Below are positions 41,328 to 49,407 of a DNA stretch of 64,000 bases, piece by piece. The notes below the pieces were generated by a model. The model was not told the DNA's origin, ran no database searches, and saw only the letters and a program-made list of their open reading frames with translations. The translations under genes and the position numbers were made by a program. How positions within the stretch are numbered: position 1 is the first letter of the stretch; each line of letters starts with the position of its first letter. The DNA lies in IMG/VR virus record IMGVR_UViG_3300017818_000007, positions 117,868-181,867 of that record; one strand, given 5' to 3'. Source of the DNA: a virus.

Positions 41328-41831
41328 TTAATCTTTAGGTTCATCGTCGCCATATTTGCTCCAATCTGTGAACTTATCACGTTCTAGTAAATTGTGTACA
41401 GGTTGAATCCAAACACCCGGATTGGAATGATTAAAATCAGCATCGTCAATTTTCATACAAGCATTGTAGTTTAATTGATTTACATAAGGAAGTTTTACGG
41501 ACATTAAACTAATAAATTTATTGCGTTCATTAAATCCGTTTTCTAATATCCATTCGTGATACTTAACATCATAGTCTAAAGTCACCCAATAGTTTTTATC
41601 AAGTAAACCGTATACCAGTCCTTCCCAATCTTCTTTTGGAACAAAACTATGATTAGCACCTAGATAAATGTGGTCAACGTGATTCTCTTTTGCTTTATCT
41701 AGCACTTCTTCTAGTGGACGACATCCTACCACAAACAGTGTGTCCATATCGTATGCTGGTGTTTTTTCAACTTCGTACCCTGTAAAGTACATTACATCAT
41801 CTTTTACACCATCTGCATAATCACGTTTCAT
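41328..41831 (-). CDS. Conserved hypothetical protein, 167 aa, beside dpdA
   Basis: Soluble alpha/beta protein. Segments include DTLFVVGCRPLEEVLDKA, HIYLGANHSF and WVTLDYDVKYHEW; the first strand-helix pair suggests a Rossmann-like or TIM-type element. I recall relatives beside 7-deazaguanine genes in T4-like cyanophages but no assigned function. It lies between dpdA and queD, so a role in base modification is worth testing. Stop overlaps the queD promoter. Confidence 0.6.
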   Translation of the reverse strand: MKRDYADGVKDDVMYFTGYEVEKTPAYDMDTLFVVGCRPLEEVLDKAKENHVDHIYLGANHSFVPKEDWEGLVYGLLDKNYWVTLDYDVKYHEWILENGFNERNKFISLMSVKLPYVNQLNYNACMKIDDADFNHSNPGVWIQPVHNLLERDKFTDWSKYGDDEPKD

Positions 41832-42013
41832 TTTGTTAGCCTATCAATTTGATCTTTAATATAAAGTTTTGTTTTCTTTAATTTTAATAAAAGTGACTTA
41901 TGACCAAAGTCTCTATATATACTACGCTCTTTTTCTAACTCGTCAACCTTTTTTGAATAGTATTCGTGTTCTTTGGTTAACTTTTTTACAGTTTTGTTTT
42001 TTATTTTTGACAT
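41828..42013 (-). CDS. Small coiled-coil protein (YdcH/DUF465-like), 61 aa
   Basis: An EHEYYSKKVDELEKER helix followed by LLKLKKTKLYIKDQIDRL, the LKKxKLxxKDxI pattern of the DUF465 family. Helical hairpin expected. Overlaps dpdA's stop by one base and the next start by four. Confidence 0.65.
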   Translation of the reverse strand: MSKIKNKTVKKLTKEHEYYSKKVDELEKERSIYRDFGHKSLLLKLKKTKLYIKDQIDRLTK

Positions 42014-43470
42014 TATGCCTCCTCAAATAAGTTCGCATATTGCGTACTTGCGTTTACAGTTTTTTTACCCGTTGCTCCCCTAGTGCCGATAATTGACATC
42101 CAGAATCTACTAAACTCTTCTATGATCGCATTCGCTTCGTCTCTGTTGTCAGTTGCAAATATCGCTTCCACAACATCTTTAAAAAATAACCTGTCAAAAC
42201 GTTCTTCGACAAGCATCGCTGGAATTCTACCTGCGTCATATTCTCTGTTGGCTTCTTGTACTGCATTAATGTGACTCCATACGTTATGACCCATTTGGAT
42301 CGCATAAGAAAAACTATCCCATGATGTTTTTCCTTCTTTGCCTATTTTATTTAGGTCGCCTGGCGCATAGATACAAATATCTTTTGCACTTAGTCCTTGT
42401 GTAATTGGCGAATCTTTAAAACTAGTGTGTTTGCCTTCACGTACAAATGCTTGACCAAATGGTGTTGTATCAGTTGCTAAAGCCTTGTCGTCAATGCTGG
42501 GTACCATTCTGTATACCCATTTACTTCTGTCTTGTGTTTCAAGTTCACAATAGATTTGACCATTTGCTGTTGCTAGGAACGGACTAGCACAGTCAAATGT
42601 AATCGTAAAGTTTTCATTGTGATACTTGCGAACTGCTCTTTGAATATCAGTTAAGAGCGTTGCCCACTCTAGTTTACTTGTGCCTAAGAAGTGCATAAAG
42701 TCATGTATTCCTTTTTCAAGCAATCCATCAAAACGTAATGCTACTAATCTTTTAAGAACAAGGTGTACGTCACACATATTTTGTCCACCCATCGACCATC
42801 CATTAAAGTGTGTGTCTGGATATTTCTTAGGATCACAGTAGTCCTTCATCTGCTGATACCAATCTTCTGCATCAGCATGATTTTCACCTTGTAGTACGTT
42901 TAAGAATTTACAAGCACCTGTACGATTCTTCATAAAGTAGTCGTTGTTAATGCGTGTGGCATTTACTGCTTCTTGATAAGTTGTAATGCCTGTTGCTTTT
43001 TGACCTGCTTCAGATCTAGATACCCAAGCAGGAATATCAAGGATCATACCATAGTCCATATAAGCATCCATCCACGCAAGAACTTGCTCACGTTTCTTTT
43101 GTGCTTTAGGACAGTTAGGATCTTTCCAATCACCTTCCCATACGCCTTTACCAATCTGGAAACCACCTGAATCACCTAACAGCCAACTATTCTCACGATC
43201 ACGTTCACGCACCATAAGTTCTTTAGGTGCGTCCTTGTTTATATCAAGTTCTGCGTGTCCTGCCGAATATAATGTCCAATGATATTGAAAGATACCTTTT
43301 TGACGATTAAGCCAATTAAGACCTTCCATATCGTTATTAGGAAAAGGAATACGTGACTTATCTACATATTCTTCGCGACGTTGCTTACCAATAAACGTAG
43401 CATAGAAGCCACTAAGTGCCGGAAGATATATTGCGTAGTCCTTTTGTTCTGCTGTTAAGTCAGTTCTCAA
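42013..43470 (-). CDS. dpdA: DpdA-like 7-deazaguanine DNA transglycosylase (TGT family)
   Basis: 485 residues. TGT-fold signatures: GDSGGFQIG near residue 104 (first catalytic Asp), FNGWSMGGQN near 233 (substrate GG loop), HFLGTSKLEWATL near 268 and ITFDCASPF near 295 (second Asp). DpdA exchanges guanine in DNA for a preQ0-type base. It is longer than tRNA TGT and lacks a clear CxCxxC zinc site. FolE, QueD and QueE, which make the precursor, are encoded just downstream; QueC is not in the window. The product probably protects phage DNA from restriction. Confidence 0.88.
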   Translation of the reverse strand: MRTDLTAEQKDYAIYLPALSGFYATFIGKQRREEYVDKSRIPFPNNDMEGLNWLNRQKGIFQYHWTLYSAGHAELDINKDAPKELMVRERDRENSWLLGDSGGFQIGKGVWEGDWKDPNCPKAQKKREQVLAWMDAYMDYGMILDIPAWVSRSEAGQKATGITTYQEAVNATRINNDYFMKNRTGACKFLNVLQGENHADAEDWYQQMKDYCDPKKYPDTHFNGWSMGGQNMCDVHLVLKRLVALRFDGLLEKGIHDFMHFLGTSKLEWATLLTDIQRAVRKYHNENFTITFDCASPFLATANGQIYCELETQDRSKWVYRMVPSIDDKALATDTTPFGQAFVREGKHTSFKDSPITQGLSAKDICIYAPGDLNKIGKEGKTSWDSFSYAIQMGHNVWSHINAVQEANREYDAGRIPAMLVEERFDRLFFKDVVEAIFATDNRDEANAIIEEFSRFWMSIIGTRGATGKKTVNASTQYANLFEEA

Positions 43471-43480
43471 AATTTATCTC

Positions 43481-44212
43481 CTACTTACTTTGTGCAGGCA
43501 AAATGTATTCATAACTTGCTAAACCGCTATCAACAGCAATTTGCATTGCACCTTGATCTGAAATACGCATTGTCTTATCACCATCAAGATTTAAAATAGC
43601 CATAGTTTGTGCTACTGGCCATGCCCATTCATTTTTAAGTGAACCTGTAATACCTGGCTGGAATACAAATTCGCCGGCGTGTGTACTTGCATCACCAAAC
43701 TTAAACTTAAGGTCAGTACCATCTGTAATTACAGTAAACACAGTTTCTTCTGCGTTTGCAGTTGCCTGTAATTTAAAACGTTGGATACTAGCCATTGTAG
43801 GTTGTACTTCAACGTCCCACTGAGCACCTTTAAACTTAACAGTCTTAAGTTTTTCGTTAATAATTTCTGCGTTCATAAAACGATAATCGTTTTTAAAATC
43901 ACCAGCGGCATTTTCAAAGTGAATACCTACTGGAATAGTTTGACCATTTCTGTCTGCTTGTACAACATCAATAGTTGCACCGTCTTTATACTCTGGACAT
44001 TTTAAATGCACATCTAGTTTATTTAGGTTAGGCATACCAAATGTACCCTTCATTTCTACTTGAGCATTTTTAGTATTTGCCTGCATGATTACAGAGCGAT
44101 CCTCTGCCATGCTGTCGATGCCTGTTTGTACATCATCGCCGTTTACCTTAACAATGTTAAGAAAACCTAGTGCGTGTGTATGTGCTACAATGTCTTGCAA
44201 TATGTCTTTCAT
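43481..44212 (-). CDS. 45: DNA polymerase sliding clamp (gp45-like)
   Basis: 243 residues, close to T4 gp45 (228). It matches the clamp fold: an N-terminal helix-strand unit, KLDVHLKCPEY, FKLQATANAEETVF and a C-terminal YEYILPAQ interface end. Located immediately after gene 43 as in related marine phages. In T4 the clamp also activates late transcription. Own promoter overlaps the polymerase stop codon. The FTVITD/LKFKFGD strands are characteristic. Confidence 0.88.
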   Translation of the reverse strand: MKDILQDIVAHTHALGFLNIVKVNGDDVQTGIDSMAEDRSVIMQANTKNAQVEMKGTFGMPNLNKLDVHLKCPEYKDGATIDVVQADRNGQTIPVGIHFENAAGDFKNDYRFMNAEIINEKLKTVKFKGAQWDVEVQPTMASIQRFKLQATANAEETVFTVITDGTDLKFKFGDASTHAGEFVFQPGITGSLKNEWAWPVAQTMAILNLDGDKTMRISDQGAMQIAVDSGLASYEYILPAQSK

Positions 44213-44235
44213 GTTTTTCTCCGTTCCTTATACAT

Positions 44236-44264
44236 ATTATACTTAAAAAATCATTCAAAGTCAA
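44236..44264 (-). promoter_or_regulatory. Sigma70-type promoter for the clamp gene
   Basis: TTGACT (44259-44264), 17 bases, TATAAT (44236-44241) on the minus strand. The -35 box lies inside the last codons of the polymerase gene. Confidence 0.75.
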
Positions 44265-46923
44265 ATAAATTGTTGAATGTATTCTTCTGTTCGGTTGATT
44301 TAATATCCCAATCCAAAACGCCTAACAAGTTGCCTAGTTTGTTATCAATAATAACTGATTCCATTTCGTCATCGTTAAACGGAAGTTCTTGAAACCAGGG
44401 TGGTATTCTTAGTTCGTCTGTAGGATATGCAACCGAGGTATATCCCATTGGATTGTTCTTTAGTTTACAAACGATAACTTTCATACCATCAACGATATTC
44501 ATTGAATAGTTGTCACCGTTCATCTCCTTTAGTTTGTTCCAGTTAATACTTGCTCTTACGTGACCAGGCATATTAACTTTACCAAATTTTCTTTCTTTAG
44601 CAAGATAGTCTGTGATGTTGTTTGCACGTTTTGGAGAACCTTTTTCCCAACCAGGTCTTGCTTTAAATTGTGTGCGGAAGTCTGTAATTTTATCAAGAAT
44701 TTCTGGTTCTTGGGCACCAGTTAGCACAGCCAATAATATCTCACTTAAAAAGTCCTGCATAAACACAGGAGTATCACTACGTTTAAGATCAAGACCCATT
44801 GCTTTTACTTTACCTGGTTTACCGTCAACGTCCATTCTTGCACCTTCATTATCATAGATAAGAATTGCATAACGTTTCTTTGTGATGAATAATCCTTTTT
44901 CACCAACAACTTCTCTACCAGCGGCAATAACACCTGTGCTTCTTGGTTTAGGACAATGAAACGCATCACTCATAAACTGTGGAAACGATTTGTTTGCTTC
45001 GTCACAAATTTGATCATATAGTGCAATGATACTATCTTTATCCCACGGAATATCGCCTTTTTCAATTTCAGGACGTAAACTTGTGTAAGCACTAAAATAA
45101 CAAGAGTCAGTATCACCGTAAATAATTGCTTTGCCTACGTGATCGTAATCACCTGTAATAATTTCATTAACTCTTGATGACATATGTTTAACAATGGCTC
45201 TACCTGTTAGTGTAGTACTCTGCCCAATACGTGGATCAAAAAAGCGACAACCAGGATTAAGAATAGCACCATAAAGAGAGTTAAGATTAATCTTCTTAAC
45301 CAATTGTCGTTTATCCCAAAATGCTTCTTCAACTTTATTTCCTGCTTCTTGTGCTTGGCGTTTCTTTGCCTGCATTTCTTTACGTTCTGCATACCAACGC
45401 TTTAACAGTCCTGGAATAATACCATCATATTCTGTAGTAAAGATAGTACCGTTAGCACTTAACATCCACGGCTGATTACTTTCAAATATTAATCTATAAA
45501 CTTCTGCCGCACTCATTACATCTTCTTCACCGTTTTCCCATACAACAGTAATTTGTTTGTCTTTACGTTCTTCCATGACAAACTCATATTCAAGACTTCC
45601 AAAGCGACCTTCCCACGCTGACGCAAATGACTTTTTCTTAAGAGTCATTTCATTACGTACCATTTCTTCAGTATATTCTGGCTTCAGTTGTCCTACAACA
45701 GTTGCTGGATCCATATTAAGTGATCTAATAACAGATGGATACAGTGAGTTCAAGTCCATTGAGCCGATCCAATCGTGCAATCCTTTTTTAGGATATGCAA
45801 CATACGCACCAGCCGCAGGCTCTGAACCTGGCTCTCTGTGTACTCTATTAGGAACAACAAAACCTCTATGGTGTGCTTCGTTAATAATTGCTTGTTCTGT
45901 CACAGCAACAGCACCCATTGTTGTTGGCAACAATACAGTGTTTGCGTGTGCAAGTTCGTTTGCAAGATCAATAAACTTTAACTTTTTGTCAAGTTTATCG
46001 AGTAGTGCAACGTCTTGCCTGTTATATTCGATGAATGTTTTAAAGTCATTGTTGTATAACTGATCAAGTGTGCCTTCGTAAACAGTTTTACGTTCGCCTA
46101 CTTCCATTTCACCAATAGCATCTAGTCGATATGTGTGGCGTTCTTCGTATGTGTACTTACGATATAATTCTAAACTATCTAAGTGTTGTCTTCCTACAAG
46201 GTCGTATGTTTCTTGCTCACGGCCAAACTTTTCATAAGTTCTTTTCTTTGGATATTGATCCCACAAGCAAAACCGCTTTGTATCTTCTTTTGAAAGTACA
46301 CGAGTAATACGGTTAACTGTGTAAGGAATATCATAACCTTCACTGTTCCAACCACTTAAGATATCTGCGTCTTGTATTAAGTCTAAGAACGTGTCAAGCA
46401 TTTCTGCTTCACTTTCAAACAAGTGTGTATTATCAAAATCTTTTACAGCAAATTTAGCATCTTCCATGCTCATACCTTTTGGAGGAAGTGCTAATGTAAT
46501 AAGACTATTCAACCATTGTAAGTGTACTGTAATTGCTGTAATGGCTGTAAATGGATCTTCAGGTGAACTATAACCACGTTCAGGATCAAAGTCAACCTCA
46601 ATATCGAAAAACGCAACGTGTAGTGTTGGAGCATCGATACCTAAATAATTTTCTTCAAGCAATCGATATACAGGATTAACATCTGCTTCAAATAGTCCGC
46701 GATGTTTGTTAATTTTTTGTTCTTTAAGGAAGTCTTTCCAACTTTTACATACTACTCTACTAACTGTATCGCCCATAGTAGACTTGTGCTTACCACGAGG
46801 ATCTTTATAATAGAATTGATATCTTGCTGGATATTCTCGGAAATCTCTTTCGCCGTTTTTATTACGTTCAACGACTTTGATAATATCTTTGTCTCTGTCC
46901 CACAGAGCATCTACATAACTCAT
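44251..46923 (-). CDS. 43: Replicative family B DNA polymerase (gp43-like)
   Basis: 890 residues, near T4 gp43's 898. Exonuclease motifs: FFDIEVDF near residue 107, LSGWNSEGYDIP near 186 and YNRQDVALLDK near 300. Polymerase motifs: MDLNSLYPSVIR near 390 (motif A), KINLNSLYGAI near 543 (motif B) and YGDTDSCYFS near 600 (motif C). All catalytic residues are present, and there is no intein or intron break. The 5' leader has a hairpin just before the ribosome-binding site that may be an autogenous operator. The stop TGA lies within the clamp promoter. Confidence 0.96.
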   Translation of the reverse strand: MSYVDALWDRDKDIIKVVERNKNGERDFREYPARYQFYYKDPRGKHKSTMGDTVSRVVCKSWKDFLKEQKINKHRGLFEADVNPVYRLLEENYLGIDAPTLHVAFFDIEVDFDPERGYSSPEDPFTAITAITVHLQWLNSLITLALPPKGMSMEDAKFAVKDFDNTHLFESEAEMLDTFLDLIQDADILSGWNSEGYDIPYTVNRITRVLSKEDTKRFCLWDQYPKKRTYEKFGREQETYDLVGRQHLDSLELYRKYTYEERHTYRLDAIGEMEVGERKTVYEGTLDQLYNNDFKTFIEYNRQDVALLDKLDKKLKFIDLANELAHANTVLLPTTMGAVAVTEQAIINEAHHRGFVVPNRVHREPGSEPAAGAYVAYPKKGLHDWIGSMDLNSLYPSVIRSLNMDPATVVGQLKPEYTEEMVRNEMTLKKKSFASAWEGRFGSLEYEFVMEERKDKQITVVWENGEEDVMSAAEVYRLIFESNQPWMLSANGTIFTTEYDGIIPGLLKRWYAERKEMQAKKRQAQEAGNKVEEAFWDKRQLVKKINLNSLYGAILNPGCRFFDPRIGQSTTLTGRAIVKHMSSRVNEIITGDYDHVGKAIIYGDTDSCYFSAYTSLRPEIEKGDIPWDKDSIIALYDQICDEANKSFPQFMSDAFHCPKPRSTGVIAAGREVVGEKGLFITKKRYAILIYDNEGARMDVDGKPGKVKAMGLDLKRSDTPVFMQDFLSEILLAVLTGAQEPEILDKITDFRTQFKARPGWEKGSPKRANNITDYLAKERKFGKVNMPGHVRASINWNKLKEMNGDNYSMNIVDGMKVIVCKLKNNPMGYTSVAYPTDELRIPPWFQELPFNDDEMESVIIDNKLGNLLGVLDWDIKSTEQKNTFNNLFDFE

Positions 46924-46935
46924 TTATTCTCCTGT

Positions 46936-46955
46936 TTGTCACTTTCGGCTGACAA
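46936..46955 (-). promoter_or_regulatory. Leader hairpin before gene 43, candidate translational operator
   Basis: In the minus-strand mRNA, TTGTCA and TGACAA form a perfect six-base stem around the eight-base loop GCCGAAAG. An AGGAG ribosome-binding site begins two bases after the stem. T4 gp43 represses its own translation through a hairpin with an eight-base loop at the same place. Confidence 0.55.
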
Positions 46956-46998
46956 TACCAAATTATGTTGCTTATGGCCAACTGTACCTTCATCGTAG

Positions 46999-47005
46999 TA
47001 TTTAT
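46999..47005 (-). promoter_or_regulatory. Late-like motif and small hairpin upstream of gene 43
   Basis: ATAAATA lies within GTAGTA-CGATAAA-TACTAC, a six-base stem on the minus strand, 76 bases before the polymerase start. It may be a promoter element or part of the leader structure. Confidence 0.3.
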
Positions 47006-47009
47006 CGTA

Positions 47010-47279
47010 CTACTTTGCCTTGCGTTTTTTTCTGCCTTTTTTCTTTTTTTCTGGATCAGGTATTCCGTTTTCTTTTCTATATCTTTCTTTTAACTCTGCA
47101 TCAGTCCAGTGTGGTCTTCTATCTAATCCACCAGCACCTTGTGCCGCACCGGGTTCTAACTTTTGTATTTTACCGCCTTTAGCAAGAAATTCTTGCATTA
47201 ACTTATCTAATTTTTCTTGCTGTTCTTCTTTAGAGGGGCCATCTTTACCTTCGTAGTTCCTTCTAATGTCTATTGCCAT
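47010..47279 (-). CDS. Small basic protein, 89 aa
   Basis: Starts MAIDIRRNYEG, then a helical QEKLDKLMQEFLAKGG, a glycine/alanine hinge, a RRPHWTDAELKERYRKE segment and a lysine/arginine-only tail (KKKKGRKKRKAK). Likely nucleic-acid binding. It directly precedes gene 43 in the transcript and has its own promoter. No family recognised. Confidence 0.6.
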   Translation of the reverse strand: MAIDIRRNYEGKDGPSKEEQQEKLDKLMQEFLAKGGKIQKLEPGAAQGAGGLDRRPHWTDAELKERYRKENGIPDPEKKKKGRKKRKAK

Positions 47280-47299
47280 ATAACTCCTTAGTTAATAAC

Positions 47300-47328
47300 A
47301 ATATAACATTACTTCCATTCTTTGTCAA
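47300..47328 (-). promoter_or_regulatory. Sigma70-type promoter ahead of the 89-aa gene and gene 43
   Basis: TTGACA (47323-47328), 17 bases, TATATT (47300-47305) on the minus strand; an AAGGAG site follows before the ATG. The -35 box lies in the end of the HAD gene. Confidence 0.75.
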
Positions 47329-47632
47329 GTTCTATTTGCTCAAAATACATTTCTGCATTTTGGCCTTTATCATCAATCCAAAAATCATACACTGGTTTCT
47401 TAAAATTAACACTTGTGTACTTTGCACCCCAATCTTTTAGTTGTTTGATAGTAAGTTCAGAATGATCAACACCAGTTGCCATTCCCCTTGCTGTCCAATA
47501 ATGAATTTCGTGTCCTTCATCAAACAGTTTATTAAAATGTTCTATTCTTTCTTTATAAGGTTTTGATAAACTGTAATGTCTGCCTAGTTCTTGATCGCAA
47601 ATAGTACCGTCAATATCAACGTAATAAATCAT
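47309..47632 (-). CDS. HAD-superfamily phosphatase-like protein
   Basis: 107 residues from the ATG that overlaps the upstream stop (TAATG); three extra codons further upstream would extend into that gene. IYYVDIDGTICD gives the DxDGT nucleophile motif at residues 5-9, and HYWTARG near 49 with FWIDDKG near 90 gives motifs II and IV. Small cap-less HADs of this type hydrolyse nucleotide or sugar phosphates. A second HAD-like gene is at 52005-52739. Confidence 0.78.
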   Translation of the reverse strand: MIYYVDIDGTICDQELGRHYSLSKPYKERIEHFNKLFDEGHEIHYWTARGMATGVDHSELTIKQLKDWGAKYTSVNFKKPVYDFWIDDKGQNAEMYFEQIELDKEWK

Positions 47633-47922
47633 TACCACCAACCCATTGCTCTACCAAAACCAAATACGTGTAAGCAGGCAAAATAACTTGTCATTACAAG
47701 CGGCCAGCCTACTTGTCGTCTTACAAACGCAACAATACTAAACACTGCACCTGTAAAACTTACAGGATAAATCAAATGCATTGGCGGAGCATCTGCTGTG
47801 ACGCTGATCCAAGTCATTGATGTGAATACGCAAATACTTGCGATTGTTTCGTAATAAAATGCTGTCTTATCAGAAGTATAACTTCTAATCCAAAACTGCT
47901 TTACTTTTTCCCATATACTCAT
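47632..47922 (-). CDS. Multispan membrane protein, paralogue A
   Basis: 96 residues with about three hydrophobic spans (IASICVFTSMTWISV; MHLIYPVSFTGAVFSIVAFV; WPLVMTSYFACLHVFGF) and the ending AMGWW. It is clearly homologous to the gene two places upstream (48106-48387): the same TADAPxMxxxYP, WPxxxTSYFA and VFGFG...GWW pattern. Tandem duplication around a small gene. Function unknown; it probably sits in the inner membrane. Confidence 0.72.
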   Translation of the reverse strand: MSIWEKVKQFWIRSYTSDKTAFYYETIASICVFTSMTWISVTADAPPMHLIYPVSFTGAVFSIVAFVRRQVGWPLVMTSYFACLHVFGFGRAMGWW

Positions 47923-48104
47923 ATTGTTTTATCACTTTTAATACATATTGCTTGTTGATTAGTTGGAAAATATCCATCCTTGCCAACTGCTAATACTAGT
48001 TCATCACGTGCTTCAAAACATTCTGCCATTGTTTTGAACATTCCCATTTGTCCTACATTAACTGTATCTAATTCAATAATGATATATAATAACATCCAAA
48101 CCAT
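47919..48104 (-). CDS. Small protein with hydrophobic N-terminus, 61 aa
   Basis: VWMLLYIIIEL at the start could be a membrane anchor or signal; the rest is soluble and contains two cysteines (AECFEARDELV; QQAICIKSDK). Lies between the two membrane paralogues with a one-base gap and a four-base overlap, so the three are co-translated. Confidence 0.6.
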   Translation of the reverse strand: MVWMLLYIIIELDTVNVGQMGMFKTMAECFEARDELVLAVGKDGYFPTNQQAICIKSDKTI

Positions 48105-48105
48105 T

Positions 48106-48387
48106 TTACCACCACCCTGTTGCTACTCCAAATCCAAAAACATTAACAACAGCAAAGTAAGATGTCAGTAAAACTGGCCATGCAATCCTACGTCTATAAT
48201 AAGCATAGATTGCCGTTAGAGAACCTATAAAAAACCCAGGATACACATAACGCATATCCGGAGCGTCTGCCGTAAATGCAAGTGTAAGGCTTGCTCCTAC
48301 GGTAAAAATAAAACTTAAAAGTTCAAAGTAGAATGCTATGCGATCACTATGATAACTTTCGAGCCAAAAATCTTTGACTCGCTTCAT
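48106..48387 (-). CDS. Multispan membrane protein, paralogue B
   Basis: 93 residues. Hydrophobic spans LLSFIFTVGASLTLAFTA, YPGFFIGSLTAIYAYY and WPVLLTSYFAVVNVFGFG, ending ATGWW. About half of positions match paralogue A at 47632-47922, including TADAPDM and the GWW terminus. Start overlaps the stop of the DsbA-like gene by one base. Not a recognised transporter; too short for a PnuC-type carrier. Confidence 0.72.
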   Translation of the reverse strand: MKRVKDFWLESYHSDRIAFYFELLSFIFTVGASLTLAFTADAPDMRYVYPGFFIGSLTAIYAYYRRRIAWPVLLTSYFAVVNVFGFGVATGWW

Positions 48388-48647
48388 TACTTGTCTCTGC
48401 CAGTAATAGTAATGATAGATTCTAGATCGTCAAAGTCGCTGTAGACTTCTTGCCAATTTGCTTTATGTGCAATACCAATTGCTTTGTTAATTAATGCAGG
48501 TTTAACATCAAGTTCTTCTGCTACTGCTTTTACAGTATCTCTTAGACCTTCAGTAAGATCTTGAACTTCTTGTTTAACATTGACTCCGTCGTTAATGACT
48601 TGCATTAGTTTGGCCTTTTCTTCAGGGCCAAATACTTTTGAACTCAT
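48387..48647 (-). CDS. dsbA: DsbA-like small double-stranded DNA-binding protein
   Basis: 86 residues; T4 DsbA has 89. The C-terminal TVKAVAEELDVKPALINKAIGIAHKANWQEVYSD follows the T4 pattern of a DELGVDGKMFNRLLALYHK-type helix pair then NRDVFE. In T4 it binds DNA near late promoters. The helical composition fits. Strong GGAGG site and a consensus promoter upstream. Confidence 0.68.
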   Translation of the reverse strand: MSSKVFGPEEKAKLMQVINDGVNVKQEVQDLTEGLRDTVKAVAEELDVKPALINKAIGIAHKANWQEVYSDFDDLESIITITGRDK

Positions 48648-48672
48648 AGGTTCCTCCTTTGTTAATTTTAAT

Positions 48673-48701
48673 ATTATATAAGAAATTTATTCACTTGTCA
48701 A
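48673..48701 (-). promoter_or_regulatory. Consensus sigma70 promoter for the dsbA-like operon
   Basis: TTGACA (48696-48701), 17 bases, TATAAT (48673-48678) on the minus strand, both perfect. The -35 box overlaps the final codons of the 224-aa gene. Confidence 0.85.
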
Positions 48702-49361
48702 TGAATTATCGTTGTTTGTGGCTTTTTCTTCGTCCGTTTTGTACTGCCATTCATCAGTATGTCCTACACTCCACTTTGGTGTGTTCTCTACTGTGTAATT
48801 TTGTGTACAAACTTTAAAGTCTGGTATTAATCTATCGTTTGTGACCAAACTTTGATCTGTCCAAATAATTCTATTGTTTGGCTGTGCCGCAAATTGTCCG
48901 TTATCTAATTTAATGACATTAAACGTTTTATGTTCTGGGTCGTGTTCTGAAAAATTAACGTTTAATCTATTGTTGTCTGGATGGCAAGTATCTAAGGTAA
49001 ACAAATATTCGCCTTTATGCATCTGTTTGTCTTTTCCAAAAAATTCGCAGTCACATAACATAGGTTTTTTAATTACTGTAATATCATAGTCAAAACAATC
49101 CCATATTTGTAAAGTATCTAATGGTAGTTGATTATCTTTGTCATAATCTTCTTTCCACACAAATGCACTTATAGGTAGTTTGTCATAAAGAGCACCGTAC
49201 TCTGTTAGTAGTGTTTCAAAGTATAATGCTTTACTTTCAATGCTTCTAATACTAATCCATATACCTGGAGTTAGTTCGCCGTGGCCTTTTTGATGATCGT
49301 ATAGGTATTCTTTTTTTACATATACTTCGATAGGCGGTAGGTTATGTACTAAAAAGGCCAT
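48687..49361 (-). CDS. Conserved hypothetical protein, 224 aa
   Basis: Beta-rich soluble protein with a CDCEFFGKDKQ segment, GEYLFTLDTCHPDNNRLNV and WSVGHTDEWQY. Three cysteines and several histidines cluster in the middle and could bind a metal. The last 20 residues are polar and disordered. A CTAAATA motif lies 32 bases upstream of the ATG, suggesting late expression. I do not recognise a family. Confidence 0.6.
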   Translation of the reverse strand: MAFLVHNLPPIEVYVKKEYLYDHQKGHGELTPGIWISIRSIESKALYFETLLTEYGALYDKLPISAFVWKEDYDKDNQLPLDTLQIWDCFDYDITVIKKPMLCDCEFFGKDKQMHKGEYLFTLDTCHPDNNRLNVNFSEHDPEHKTFNVIKLDNGQFAAQPNNRIIWTDQSLVTNDRLIPDFKVCTQNYTVENTPKWSVGHTDEWQYKTDEEKATNNDNSLTSE

Positions 49362-49392
49362 ATAATCCTCTTAGGGTTGTGTTTCTTTTGAA

Positions 49393-49399
49393 TATTTAG
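49393..49399 (-). promoter_or_regulatory. Late-promoter-like motif CTAAATA
   Basis: CTAAATA on the minus strand in the 46-base gap before the 224-aa gene; same form as late elements described for marine T4-like phages. Confidence 0.35.
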
Positions 49400-49407
49400 T
49401 ATTACTA

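Noticed and set aside
45557-46063. 168-aa plus-strand frame inside the DNA polymerase gene
   Set aside because: Antisense to an essential conserved gene, serine-rich shadow composition, and no start signal.
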